The notes beneath the pieces are model-generated. The model was not told where the DNA came from, ran no database searches, and worked only from the letters and a program-made list of their open reading frames with translations. The translations under genes were made by a program, and so were the position numbers. A stretch of 64,000 nt of DNA from Streptomyces sp. NBC_00258 (GTDB lineage: Bacteria; Actinomycetota; Actinomycetes; Streptomycetales; Streptomycetaceae): contig NZ_CP108081.1 in assembly GCF_036182465.1 (NCBI RefSeq), forward strand, positions 6,820,001 to 6,884,000, given 5' to 3'. Below, piece after piece: positions 50,085 through 57,234 of the stretch (position 1 is its first letter; each line of letters opens with the position of its first letter).

Positions 50085-52319
50085 GTGAGCTGGCGACGGG
50101 CGCTGAAGGACACTGCTCGCTCCGGCATCGCCGTGGAGAAGAAGCGGCTCGAACCGCTCATCGCGGTGCGCGGAGCCGCGGGACTCGCGATCGTCATCGC
50201 GCTGAGCCTGTGGCTCTTCGGCCCCGCGGCCGCGGCGAGTTCGGCGTTCGGCGCGTTCCAGGCGGCCATCGCGACGTTCCAGCGCAGCTGGCGCCCCCGT
50301 CCCGAACTGGCCATCGCCTCCGGTACGAGCCTGGCCGTGTCCACGTTCCTCGGCTACCTCACCATCTCCAAGGAGCCGCTCTTCCTCGCGCTCCTCGTGG
50401 TGTGGACCTTCGCCGCCGGGATGAGCTGGGCCGCGGGCCCGACCATCGGCCTGATCGCCTCCTCGAACGTGGCGATCATGCTGGTGACGGTCACCCTGCC
50501 GACCTCCGTCGCCCAGGCCGCGGGCCACGCCGCGATGATGATCGTGGGCGGCCTGGTGCAGGCGGCACTGATCGTCCTCTTTCCCGTACGACGCTGGGGT
50601 GCCCACCGGGACGCGCTCGCCGACGCCCTGGCAGCCGAGGCCGACTACGCGCGCCGGCTGCGCCACGACCCGGTCGCGTCCTTCGACCCGCAGCCCCTGA
50701 TGGAGGCGCGCAACGCGGCCGCCGTCACCCCGCGCCAGGCCCGCCGCCGCCCCGCCGAACTCCACGGCGCCCGCGGCATCGCCGAACGCATCCGCCCGGT
50801 CCTCGCCTCCCTCGCCGACCCCGCGATGGGCGTCCCGGCCGAGGGCCCGGCCCGCGACCGCGTCCGCGAACTCCTCGCCTCCGCGGCCGCCCTCCTCGAC
50901 GCCGCGGCCCACGCCATCCGCCACGGCGAGCCGGTCAAGGTCCCCCCAGCGGCCCTCGCCACCTTCCGCACCCCGGACACCGGCAGCATCCTCACGGGCG
51001 CCCCCTACCGAGCGATGACCCGCCTCAACACCCTCCTCCAGGACGTGGTGGAAACGGCAGGCGGCGCCCCGCAGGATGGCGCCCCGTCAGGGGCGCGGGG
51101 AACTGCGCGCTCAGCCGAGACGGACGGTCGGTCGACATCGGGCCGAGCCCCCACTCACCCAGGGGCGCGGGGAACTGCGCGACCAGCCCCCACGACCCGC
51201 AGCCGCCCCACCTTCCTCGCCCTCATCCCCAAAGCCCTCAAAGCCATGCGCAGCGAACTCCGCCGGGGTTCCCCCGTCACCCGCCACGCCACCCGCGTGT
51301 CCGCGGTGGCGGCCACCGGCTACATCCTCGGCACCTGGCTCCCCCTCGGCCACGGCTACTGGGCCCCACTGACCTCGGTCATGGTCATGCGCCCGGACTT
51401 CTCCCAGACATACAGCCGGGCCGTGGCCCGCCTCGCCGGCACGGTCATCGGCGTGGCCGTGGCCACAGGCGCGGTACAGGCGGCGTCCCCCGGAACGCTC
51501 CTCTCCGGCGCACTCGCCGTGGCGAGCGCAGCGCTCATGTACCTCCTCATGCGCACCGGCCAGTTCGCGACCCAGGCCTGCATCGCCGCGTACGTCGTCT
51601 TCCTGCTCGGCATGGGCGGCGAGGAGTGGACCCAGACCGTGCCCGAACGCGTCCTGCTCACCCTCATGGGCGGATTCCTCGCGATGCTGGCGTACGCCGT
51701 CTACCCGGCCTGGGAGACCCCGCGCCTGCGCACCCGCCTCGCGGACTGGCTGGCCGCGCAGGGCACGTACGCCGCCGCCGTCTTCGGCTCCTACGCAGAC
51801 CCGTCCGCGAGCAACGCCCCGGACGTCCGCCAGGCCCTGCTCACCGCCCGTACCGCCCGCGCGGCCTGGCACGCGGCGGTGGCCCGCGCCACCGCCGAAC
51901 CGGTCCGCCACCGCGGCCTCTCCCGCACCGCGGCCGACGACGCCGAGGACGCGCTCGCCCAACTGGGCCGCGTGGCCATGCTCCTGGAGGCCCACCTCCC
52001 GGAACGCGGGGCGACCCCCGTACCGCCCGCCGCCCGCTTCGCCGACGCCCTGCGCGAGTCCACCCACCAGGGCGCGAAGGCCATCCGCGAGCGCCGGGTC
52101 CCCACCTGGGACGCGGTACGCGAGGCTCTGGACGCCTGGGACACCGAGAACCCCGAGAACGCTGACAAGGTCGTACGCAACACCGCGACCCTCGTCCTCG
52201 ACACCCTCACCGAGCTTTCCGAGGCCCTCGACACGGCCGTACCGCCCATGACGCTCGACGGAACGGCCCCCGAAAAGCCGGACGGGCCGCGAAACCCGAA
52301 GGATTCCGCGACCCGCTGA
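50085..52319 (+). CDS. FUSC-type membrane protein (aromatic acid exporter-like)
   Basis: A 744-residue protein with two blocks of about six helices each, as in the FUSC/AaeB family. Block one starts at AAGLAIVIALSLWLFG, block two at HATRVSAVAATGYILGTWLPLGHGYWAPLTSVMVMRPDFSQTYSRAVARLAGTVIGVAV. A helical cytoplasmic domain follows each. Family members export aromatic acids or similar compounds; the substrate is unknown here. The GTG at 50085 is only about 7 nt after a TACGCT box, so translation from a leaderless mRNA is likely; ATG 50055 is an alternative. The linker between the halves contains a dispersed repeat in frame. Confidence 0.8.
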   Translation: MSWRRALKDTARSGIAVEKKRLEPLIAVRGAAGLAIVIALSLWLFGPAAAASSAFGAFQAAIATFQRSWRPRPELAIASGTSLAVSTFLGYLTISKEPLFLALLVVWTFAAGMSWAAGPTIGLIASSNVAIMLVTVTLPTSVAQAAGHAAMMIVGGLVQAALIVLFPVRRWGAHRDALADALAAEADYARRLRHDPVASFDPQPLMEARNAAAVTPRQARRRPAELHGARGIAERIRPVLASLADPAMGVPAEGPARDRVRELLASAAALLDAAAHAIRHGEPVKVPPAALATFRTPDTGSILTGAPYRAMTRLNTLLQDVVETAGGAPQDGAPSGARGTARSAETDGRSTSGRAPTHPGARGTARPAPTTRSRPTFLALIPKALKAMRSELRRGSPVTRHATRVSAVAATGYILGTWLPLGHGYWAPLTSVMVMRPDFSQTYSRAVARLAGTVIGVAVATGAVQAASPGTLLSGALAVASAALMYLLMRTGQFATQACIAAYVVFLLGMGGEEWTQTVPERVLLTLMGGFLAMLAYAVYPAWETPRLRTRLADWLAAQGTYAAAVFGSYADPSASNAPDVRQALLTARTARAAWHAAVARATAEPVRHRGLSRTAADDAEDALAQLGRVAMLLEAHLPERGATPVPPAARFADALRESTHQGAKAIRERRVPTWDAVREALDAWDTENPENADKVVRNTATLVLDTLTELSEALDTAVPPMTLDGTAPEKPDGPRNPKDSATR
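51088..51181 (+). repeat. Duplicated dispersed Streptomyces repeat inside the FUSC gene
   Basis: GGGGCGCGGGGAACTGCGCG occurs at 51090-51109 and 51162-51181, exactly 72 nt apart, with two shared bases (CA) before each. This element resembles the GC-rich repeat often seen between Streptomyces genes. Here both copies are read in the same frame and give the peptide GARGTAR twice in the linker between the two membrane halves. Confidence 0.75.
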
Positions 52320-52353
52320 CGTGAGCCGACGCGACGCGCGCCGGGCGTGAGGT

Positions 52354-52420
52354 GAACCGGCGTGACGTGAACCGGTGTGATGCGAACCGGTGTGATGCGA
52401 ACCGGTGTGATGCGAACCGG
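52354..52420 (+). repeat. Tandem 15-nt repeats after the FUSC gene
   Basis: Units GAACCGGCGTGACGT then three times GAACCGGTGTGATGC (52354-52413), and a partial fifth unit, lie between convergent genes. Each unit contains GAACCGGT-like half-palindromes. Confidence 0.85.
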
Positions 52421-52484
52421 GTCTTCAGGACCCCGGACTCGGATCTTCAGGACCCCAGACTCGGTCCTCAGGACCCCAGACTCG
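52421..52484 (+). repeat. Tandem 21-22-nt repeats overlapping the end of a lipoprotein gene
   Basis: Three units built on TCAGGACCCCAGACTCG (52421-52441, 52442-52463, 52464-52484) follow directly on the 15-nt array. The third unit contains the stop codon and last residues of the minus-strand lipoprotein, so the array looks like duplication of the gene's 3' end. Confidence 0.8.
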
Positions 52485-52992
52485 CCGTAGGCAGCCCGGA
52501 CGGCATCTTGCCGCCCTCCGCCTTCGTATACGTTTCCTCGCCGAGGCCCTCCCACGTGACCTTCAGGGTCTTGGAGTCGACCGAGTCGACCATGCCCTCG
52601 GCCCGGTCCTTGTTCCCGTCGGAGCACTTCAGCTCGATCATGCGCATGCCCGAGGTCTCACCGGCGGTGCCGCTGCACACGGATCCGCCCGTCGAGAACA
52701 GCCCGGCCTCCTCGCCGGTGATCACCAGCGCCACGGCCTTGCCGCTCTTGGTGGCCAGCCAGCTGCCCTCCAACGCCTCGACCTTGCCCTTGCTCCCGCC
52801 GGAACCGCCGGAACCACCTGTTCCGCCGCCGGTGTCGGCCGACCCGGTCGGTGCCGCGCCGGTGGAGGAGGGGGAGTCGTCGCTCCCGCCGCTGTCACCG
52901 CTGCAGCCGGTCGTCAGGACGAGCGCGGCCGCCAGCCCCGCCGCCGCGGCCGCGATCCGCGCCTGCCCGCGCGAGATGGTCGCCGAAGTCAC
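52468..52992 (-). CDS. Small lipoprotein, unknown function
   Basis: A 174-residue predicted lipoprotein with signal RIAAAAAGLAAALVLTTGCSG (lipobox LTTGC). A Gly/Ser/Thr linker (TGGGTGGSGGSGGSKG) leads to a small beta-rich domain beginning EALEGSWLATKSGKAVALVITG with a cysteine pair (SVCSGT, LKCSDG). Its design resembles other short Streptomyces surface lipoproteins. The GTG at 52992 was chosen because it gives a normal signal peptide; the longer frame from 53118 is proline/arginine-rich and unlikely. Confidence 0.75.
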   Translation of the reverse strand: MTSATISRGQARIAAAAAGLAAALVLTTGCSGDSGGSDDSPSSTGAAPTGSADTGGGTGGSGGSGGSKGKVEALEGSWLATKSGKAVALVITGEEAGLFSTGGSVCSGTAGETSGMRMIELKCSDGNKDRAEGMVDSVDSKTLKVTWEGLGEETYTKAEGGKMPSGLPTASLGS

Positions 52993-53163
52993 TGAAGCCC
53001 CCAAGGGTCTGGCCGGACGAGTCGCCGGTACCCGCCGGGTACCGCCGGTGGCGCCTGTGCAACCGGGAACGACCGCCAGCAAGCTACCAGGCCCCTCTTC
53101 CAGCACCTCGGGAAGCACGCCCGCCCGACAACGGGGGAGCGCCGGCGCCTCCGCCGGAGTCCG

Positions 53164-53469
53164 CTACCAGGAGGACTTCCGAACCCCCGGCAGGAACCCC
53201 TTGTGCGCCTGGTCCCGCAGGTTCACCCGCGAGAGTCCGAACGTCCGCAGGTAGCCGCGCGGCCGCCCGTCCACACTGTCCCGGTTGCGTACGCGCGTGG
53301 CGCTCGCGTCACGCGGCTGCCGCTCCAACTCGCGCCGGGCGGCGGACCGTTCGGCGTCCGTCGAGGACGGCCTGCGGATGATCTCCTTCAGCTCGGCGCG
53401 CCGCGCGGCGTACCGGGCGACGACTTCCTGCCGCTTCTCGTTCTTCGCGATCTTGCTCTTCTTGGCCAT
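53164..53469 (-). CDS. rpsN: 30S ribosomal protein S14, zinc-independent form
   Basis: A 101-residue S14 (MAKKSKIAKNEKRQEVVARYAARRAELK...) of the long type without the CxxC...CxxC zinc ribbon; it has no cysteine. The conserved C-terminal GYLRTFGLSRVNLRDQAHKGFLPGVRKSSW is intact. Such paralogues replace the zinc-binding S14 under zinc starvation. Its ATG shares one base with the stop of rpmB. Confidence 0.96.
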   Translation of the reverse strand: MAKKSKIAKNEKRQEVVARYAARRAELKEIIRRPSSTDAERSAARRELERQPRDASATRVRNRDSVDGRPRGYLRTFGLSRVNLRDQAHKGFLPGVRKSSW

Positions 53470-53705
53470 CAGACCCTCACCCCACGGGCCCGGATCCGTG
53501 CCACGGCGGCCTCGACACCGATGACGTCGACCGTCTTGATGCCCTTCGTGCTCAGCCTCAGCCGTACGTACCGGCCCTCGCCCGGCAGCCAGTACCGCTT
53601 GCTCTGGATGTTGGGGTCGAAGCGGCGCGACGTGCGCCGGTGCGAGTGGGAGATGGAGTTCCCGAAGCCCGGCTGGGCCCCGGTCAGCATGCAGTGCGCG
53701 GACAT
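53469..53705 (-). CDS. rpmB: 50S ribosomal protein L28, zinc-independent form
   Basis: A 78-residue L28 (MSAHCMLTGAQPGFGNSISHSHRRTSRRFDPNIQSKRYWLP...). Only one cysteine is present, so the zinc-binding cysteine set of the housekeeping form is absent. The internal ATG at 53705 was chosen because it matches the usual L28 N-terminus; the longer frame runs into the promoter region. It is the first gene of a two-gene minus-strand operon with rpsN, divergent from rpmG. Confidence 0.94.
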   Translation of the reverse strand: MSAHCMLTGAQPGFGNSISHSHRRTSRRFDPNIQSKRYWLPGEGRYVRLRLSTKGIKTVDVIGVEAAVARIRARGVRV

Positions 53706-53733
53706 GTGAGTGACGTACCTCTCTGATTTCTCG

Positions 53734-53764
53734 TTATCGATAATGGGATCCGTTTTCATATACT
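53734..53764 (+). promoter_or_regulatory. Divergent promoter and candidate Zur operator between rpmB and rpmG
   Basis: TGAAAACGGATCCCA (minus strand of 53744-53758) fits a 7-1-7 Zur box with a strong left half and a degenerate right half. TATACT at 53759-53764 is an excellent -10 for rpmG and ends 6 nt before its ATG, so rpmG mRNA should be leaderless. The palindrome TTATCGATAA (53734-53743) may supply the -10 in the rpmB direction. Zinc-loaded Zur bound here would block both operons. Confidence 0.65.
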
Positions 53765-53770
53765 AGCCAC

Positions 53771-53935
53771 ATGGCACGCAACGAACTCCGTCCGGTCATC
53801 AAGCTCCGGTCCACGGCCGGGACCGGCTACACGTACGTCACCCGCAAGAACCGCCGTAACGACCCCGACCGGATGACCCTGCGCAAGTACGACCCCGTCG
53901 CCGGCCGGCACGTCGACTTCCGAGAGGAGCGCTGA
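53771..53935 (+). CDS. rpmG: 50S ribosomal protein L33, zinc-independent form
   Basis: A 54-residue L33 (MARNELRPVIKLRSTAGTGYTYVTRKNRRNDPDRMTLRKYDPVAGRHVDFREER). It has no cysteine, unlike the zinc-binding paralogue. It is first in the plus-strand operon rpmG-rpmE2-GTPase-rpsR, and its start follows the -10 box so closely that a leaderless transcript is expected. Confidence 0.96.
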   Translation: MARNELRPVIKLRSTAGTGYTYVTRKNRRNDPDRMTLRKYDPVAGRHVDFREER

Positions 53936-53940
53936 CCGTC

Positions 53941-54252
53941 ATGCGCGAGGAAATCCACCCGGCGTACGGTCCCGTCGTCTTCCGGGACCGGGCCGCGAAC
54001 CACGCCTTCCTGACCCGCTCGACCCTCGTCGCCGGGGCGAACGGGAAGGCGATCGAGTGGGAGGACGGCAACACCTACCCGGTCGTCGACGTCGAGATCT
54101 CGAACGTGAGCCACCCCTTCTACACGGGGACGGCCCGCGTCCTGGACACGGCCGGCCGCGTGGAGCGCTTCGAGCGCCGGTTCGGCAGGCGCGACAGCCG
54201 GCCCACCGGCGGGCGCGACGACCGGCGCGACGACCAGCGCGGGGAGCGCTGA
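53941..54252 (+). CDS. rpmE2: 50S ribosomal protein L31 type B, zinc-independent
   Basis: A 103-residue L31 type B (MREEIHPAYGPVVFRDRAANHAFLTRSTL...). The CxxC zinc knuckle of type A L31 is absent. The C-terminus carries an extra Arg/Asp-rich tail (RRDSRPTGGRDDRRDDQRGER), longer than in most L31. It starts 5 nt after rpmG, and its stop shares one base with the following ATG. Confidence 0.95.
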   Translation: MREEIHPAYGPVVFRDRAANHAFLTRSTLVAGANGKAIEWEDGNTYPVVDVEISNVSHPFYTGTARVLDTAGRVERFERRFGRRDSRPTGGRDDRRDDQRGER

Positions 54253-55508
54253 TGCTGTCCGTCGCCATCGTGGGCGGGCTGCACGCCGATGCCCGCCGGG
54301 CGGCCGTGGACCGGCTGCTCGCCGATGTGCCCGGGTCGGTGGCGCTGCACCACGACCTGGCAACGGCCGTACAGGGCACGGTGGTTCGCACCGTTCGCGA
54401 CCGCACCGGCATCGTCTCCGCCGGTGAGGCGCCCCTCGTCAACGACTGCGCGTGCTGCGCCCTGCGTGAGGACCTGGTCCCCGAACTGGAGCGTCTCGCG
54501 GAGGACGGACTGACCCGGCTCGCGATCGTCGAACTCTGGGACTCGGTCGAGCCGAAGGCGATGGCCGAGGTGGTGGCGGAGGCGATGGCGAGCGCGGATC
54601 TCCGCCTGACCGGTGTCATCACGGCGGTCGACCCCGCCCTGGTGCTGCCCTACCTCGGCAACGGCGACGACCTCGCCGACGCGGGCCTCGCCGCTGCCGC
54701 CACCGACCAGCGCACGGTCGCCGACACCTTCGCCCGCCAACTGGAGTACGCGCCCGTCCTAGCCCTCGCCACCTCGGAAGACGCCGACGACGAGGACCGC
54801 GCGCTCCTGGCCCAACTCCACCCGACAGCCCGGCAGGTCCCGATAGGCGACGGCGACTTGTCGGGCCGGGGGGACGGCGACCGGGAGTCGTGGTTCGAGA
54901 GGCGACCGGCCGAGGAGCTGGGCCTCGCGGGACCGGCGGGACTCGCCCCGGCGGACTCGGAGCCCGGGCGGTCCCCGCTCGCGGAAGCGGCGTTCGGCGG
55001 TTTCGACGTGGAGGCGGCCGCCGCCGCCCAGCATCCGGCCTGCGCGTTGTTGCCGGCCGAGGCGGACGAGTGCGGGGTCTCCACGCTCGTGTGGCACCGG
55101 CGGCGGCCGTTCCACCCGGAGCGGCTGTACGCGGCGCTGGAGGATCTGTGCTGTGCGGCGGCGCGCAGCCGCGGGCGGTTCTGGCTCGCGGACCGGCCCG
55201 ACACGCTGCTGCACTGGGACGCCGCGGGAGGCGCCCTGTGCGTGGAGAACGCCGGACCCTGGCTGGCCTCCCTGCCCGACGCGGCCTGGGAGCTGGTGCC
55301 GCCGGTACGCCGTGCCGCGGCCGCGCTCGACTGGCACCCGGAGCACGGCGACTGCTGCCAGCACCTCGTCTTCACATCACCCGGCCTCGACCGCGACGGA
55401 CTCGAACTGCTCCTGGAGTCCTGCCTGTTGACGGACGCGGAGTACGCGGCCGGCCGCACCGCCTGGAAACAGCTCCCGCCCGCCTTCGACTCCCTCCTGG
55501 AGGTCTGA
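54252..55508 (+). CDS. COG0523 (CobW-like) metallochaperone-type protein with degenerate P-loop
   Basis: A 418-residue protein of the G3E/CobW family. The metal motif NDCACCALRED (CxCC, about residues 74-84) and the CobW C-terminal domain (FHPERLYAALEDLCCAAARSRGRFWLADRP) are clear. The P-loop, which should read GxxGSGKTT, is GGLHADARRAA here and lacks the invariant lysine and threonine, and I see no convincing NKxD, so GTP hydrolysis may be lost. By position in a Zur-type ribosomal protein operon it should handle zinc during starvation. It overlaps rpmE2 by 1 nt; rpsR follows 2 nt later. Confidence 0.82.
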   Translation: MLSVAIVGGLHADARRAAVDRLLADVPGSVALHHDLATAVQGTVVRTVRDRTGIVSAGEAPLVNDCACCALREDLVPELERLAEDGLTRLAIVELWDSVEPKAMAEVVAEAMASADLRLTGVITAVDPALVLPYLGNGDDLADAGLAAAATDQRTVADTFARQLEYAPVLALATSEDADDEDRALLAQLHPTARQVPIGDGDLSGRGDGDRESWFERRPAEELGLAGPAGLAPADSEPGRSPLAEAAFGGFDVEAAAAAQHPACALLPAEADECGVSTLVWHRRRPFHPERLYAALEDLCCAAARSRGRFWLADRPDTLLHWDAAGGALCVENAGPWLASLPDAAWELVPPVRRAAAALDWHPEHGDCCQHLVFTSPGLDRDGLELLLESCLLTDAEYAAGRTAWKQLPPAFDSLLEV

Positions 55509-55510
55509 CC

Positions 55511-55741
55511 ATGCCCCGCAAGCCCGACCGCAAGCCGACGCCCCGCCCCAATCCGCTGGGCACGGCGAAGATCACGTACATCGACTACAAGGACACGGAC
55601 CTGCTGAGGAAGTTCATCTCCGACCGCGGCAAGATCCGCAGCCGGCGGGTCACGCGGGTGAGCGCCCAGCAGCAGCGGCTGCTGGCCCGCGCGATCAAGA
55701 ACGCCCGTGAGATGGCCCTGCTGCCGTACTCGTCGCGATAG
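55511..55741 (+). CDS. rpsR: 30S ribosomal protein S18, zinc-independent paralogue
   Basis: A 76-residue S18 (MPRKPDRKPTPRPNPLGTAKITYIDYKDTDLLRKFISDRGKIRSRRVTRVSAQQQRLLARAIKNAREMALLPYSS). No cysteines are present, in line with the rest of the operon. It is the last gene of the set and is followed by a strong terminator. A housekeeping S18 with rpsF and ssb should exist elsewhere. Confidence 0.95.
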   Translation: MPRKPDRKPTPRPNPLGTAKITYIDYKDTDLLRKFISDRGKIRSRRVTRVSAQQQRLLARAIKNAREMALLPYSSR

Positions 55742-55808
55742 GCCCACGGCCGACCCCGGGACCCCCACGACCGACCCTGCCCGCCCCACTGTGCACATGC
55801 GACCCTCA

Positions 55809-55851
55809 CGACCCCCTCCCTCCCATTCATTTCATGGGCAGGAGGGGGTCG
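55809..55851 (+). terminator. Terminator after the zinc-independent ribosomal operon
   Basis: An 11-bp stem CGACCCCCTCC / GGAGGGGGTCG continues, after a small internal loop, into CCCAT / ATGGG. It lies 68 nt after the rpsR stop. Confidence 0.75.
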
Positions 55852-55958
55852 TTCTGGAACACAAAGGGCCCGGTTCGCGTCCCTTATTCATGCGGGGGCA
55901 GGCGTTGGAACGATTCGGCCCGCGGGACCGTCAAACGTGTAACCGCAGGACCACCCCC

Positions 55959-55990
55959 CGTGCACGTGCATCTGCTCATGCAACTGCATG
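55959..55990 (+). promoter_or_regulatory. Candidate operator upstream of the DUF397 gene
   Basis: CGTGCACGTGCATCTGC (55959-55975) is followed by the palindrome CATGCAACTGCATG (55977-55990). The 17-mer recurs in inverted orientation at 57011-57027, between the ATPase and XRE genes. The two sites bracket the regulatory trio and may be read by the XRE protein. Confidence 0.6.
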
Positions 55991-56071
55991 TGAAGAGCGG
56001 CTATGATCCGGGCAGTTGACCAACACTGCATCACTGGCAACAGACGCCAATGCACCACCGGGGAGCGACCT

Positions 56072-56314
56072 GTGGACCACGACGTGTACAACGGCATGGC
56101 TGCCACGGAGCTGCGCGGAGCGGCCTGGCAGAAGAGCATGCACAGCAACTCGCAGGGCTCCTGCGTGGAGTTCGCCCGGCTGCCGGGCGGCGAGGTGGCG
56201 GTGCGCAACTCGCGCTTCCCCGACGGCCCCGCCCTCATCTACACGCCTGCCGAGATAGAGGCCATGCTTCTGGGCATCAAGGACGGCGAGTTCGACCACC
56301 TGATAGCGGGCTGA
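56072..56314 (+). CDS. DUF397 (AbaA-like) small regulatory protein
   Basis: An 80-residue DUF397 protein (DHDVYNGMAATELRGAAWQKSMHSNSQGSCVEFARLPGGEVAVRNSRFPDGPALIYTPAEIEAMLLGI). The W-x-KS-x-xSN-x-x-G-x-CVE core is the family signature. These proteins are partners of XRE-DUF5753 regulators and RsbW-like ATPases in Streptomyces development loci (AbaA/WhiJ/BldB-type paralogues). GGGGAG precedes the GTG start. The N-terminus is extended relative to many members. Confidence 0.88.
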   Translation: MDHDVYNGMAATELRGAAWQKSMHSNSQGSCVEFARLPGGEVAVRNSRFPDGPALIYTPAEIEAMLLGIKDGEFDHLIAG

Positions 56315-56397
56315 CGGCGGGCCTGCGGTCGGCCGGTGGGGGCAACTCGCCCCATTCAGGGATGTTCACGGACCGTAGGCGGTCGGTAACGCGCGTA

Positions 56398-56427
56398 GAA
56401 CCGCGGCGCGAAAAGGCGCCGCGGTTC
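56398..56427 (+). terminator. Bidirectional terminator between convergent DUF397 and ATPase genes
   Basis: A 12-bp perfect stem (arm GAACCGCGGCGC) with loop GAAAAG sits between two convergent genes, 83 nt after the DUF397 stop and 1 nt beyond the ATPase stop. Confidence 0.8.
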
Positions 56428-56428
56428 C

Positions 56429-56926
56429 TCATGCGGAGGGGCCGAGCCGGAACAGTGCCCAGACGACCTTGCCGTTGAGCGTGCCGGCGAGCGGGTGCCA
56501 GCCCCAGCCGTCGGCGAACGAGTCGACGAGGAACAGCCCGCGGCCCGACTCCGCCGAGAAGTCCTCGGAGTCGCCCGCGACCGGGCTGTCGTGACTGGGA
56601 TCGCGCACCGCGCACACGAGTCGCTCGGTCCACCGCATCAGGTGCAGCCGCACGGGCGCGTCGTGGTCGCCGGGGCGCGGGGTGTCCGCGGGCAGGGCGT
56701 GCCGCAGCGCGTTGGTGACGAGTTCCGAGACCACCAGACAGACGTCGTCGAAGCGGTTGCCGATGTCCCACTGGTCCAGCGTGCGGCGGGTGAACTGCCG
56801 CGCGTCGCGCACCGCTTCGTAGCGGGGCGGCAGGGCGCAGGAGGCGGCGTTGGACACGGACGCGGGGTCCAGTGGCGGAAGCCCCTGCCGTAACGGCTCG
56901 AGCATGGTCGATCCATTCGTCCCCAT
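56429..56926 (-). CDS. RsbW-like ATP-binding regulatory protein
   Basis: A 165-residue HATPase_c protein. The N-box is DVCLVVSELVTNALRHALP (about 60-78), and the G-boxes are in GDSEDFSAESGRGLFLVDSFADGWGW with the final sheet GKVVWALFRL. It lacks a sensor or dimerisation domain, so it is of the anti-sigma-kinase type. Lying next to DUF397 and XRE-DUF5753 genes, it completes the known Streptomyces trio. The ATG at 56926 has GGGAG 8 nt before it; the longer frame from 57049 would translate the regulatory region. Confidence 0.88.
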   Translation of the reverse strand: MGTNGSTMLEPLRQGLPPLDPASVSNAASCALPPRYEAVRDARQFTRRTLDQWDIGNRFDDVCLVVSELVTNALRHALPADTPRPGDHDAPVRLHLMRWTERLVCAVRDPSHDSPVAGDSEDFSAESGRGLFLVDSFADGWGWHPLAGTLNGKVVWALFRLGPSA

Positions 56927-57234
56927 GCGAGGCACTCCCGGGGTTCGCGGTCGTTGCGATGCAGCGGTGGCGCGAGACCATCGTTCCGAATGCGTTCGGC
57001 AGATGCAAGGGCAGATGCACGTGCACGTGCCCGAATTGGACCTTCCCATACCGCTTCTTGGTCATTTTTTCCGCGACCTTCTTGCCGCTTTTTTGTGTCT
57101 GGCTTGTCTTCTCCTTGTCGATTCCTGTGTGTCCCCGCTGAAACCTTGCCGTTTCTGTAATCGAACGAGTACTGCTTGGAGTGATTTAGTGGCAGACTGC
57201 GGCCCTTGAAGACGGGTTGGGGAGGCGGACGAAC
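56927..57234 (+). promoter_or_regulatory. AT-rich divergent regulatory region with inverted operator copy
   Basis: 308 bp between the ATPase and XRE genes. GCAGATGCACGTGCACG (57011-57027) is the exact reverse complement of the site upstream of DUF397. The stretch 57040-57190 is the most T-rich in the window (CATTTTTTCC, GCTTTTTTGTG, GTAATCGAACGAG). GGGGAGG at 57219-57225 is the ribosome site of the XRE gene. Confidence 0.6.

Noticed and set aside
52354..52484. CRISPR-like array
   Set aside because: The repeats are short and contiguous, without unique spacers, and no cas gene is near.
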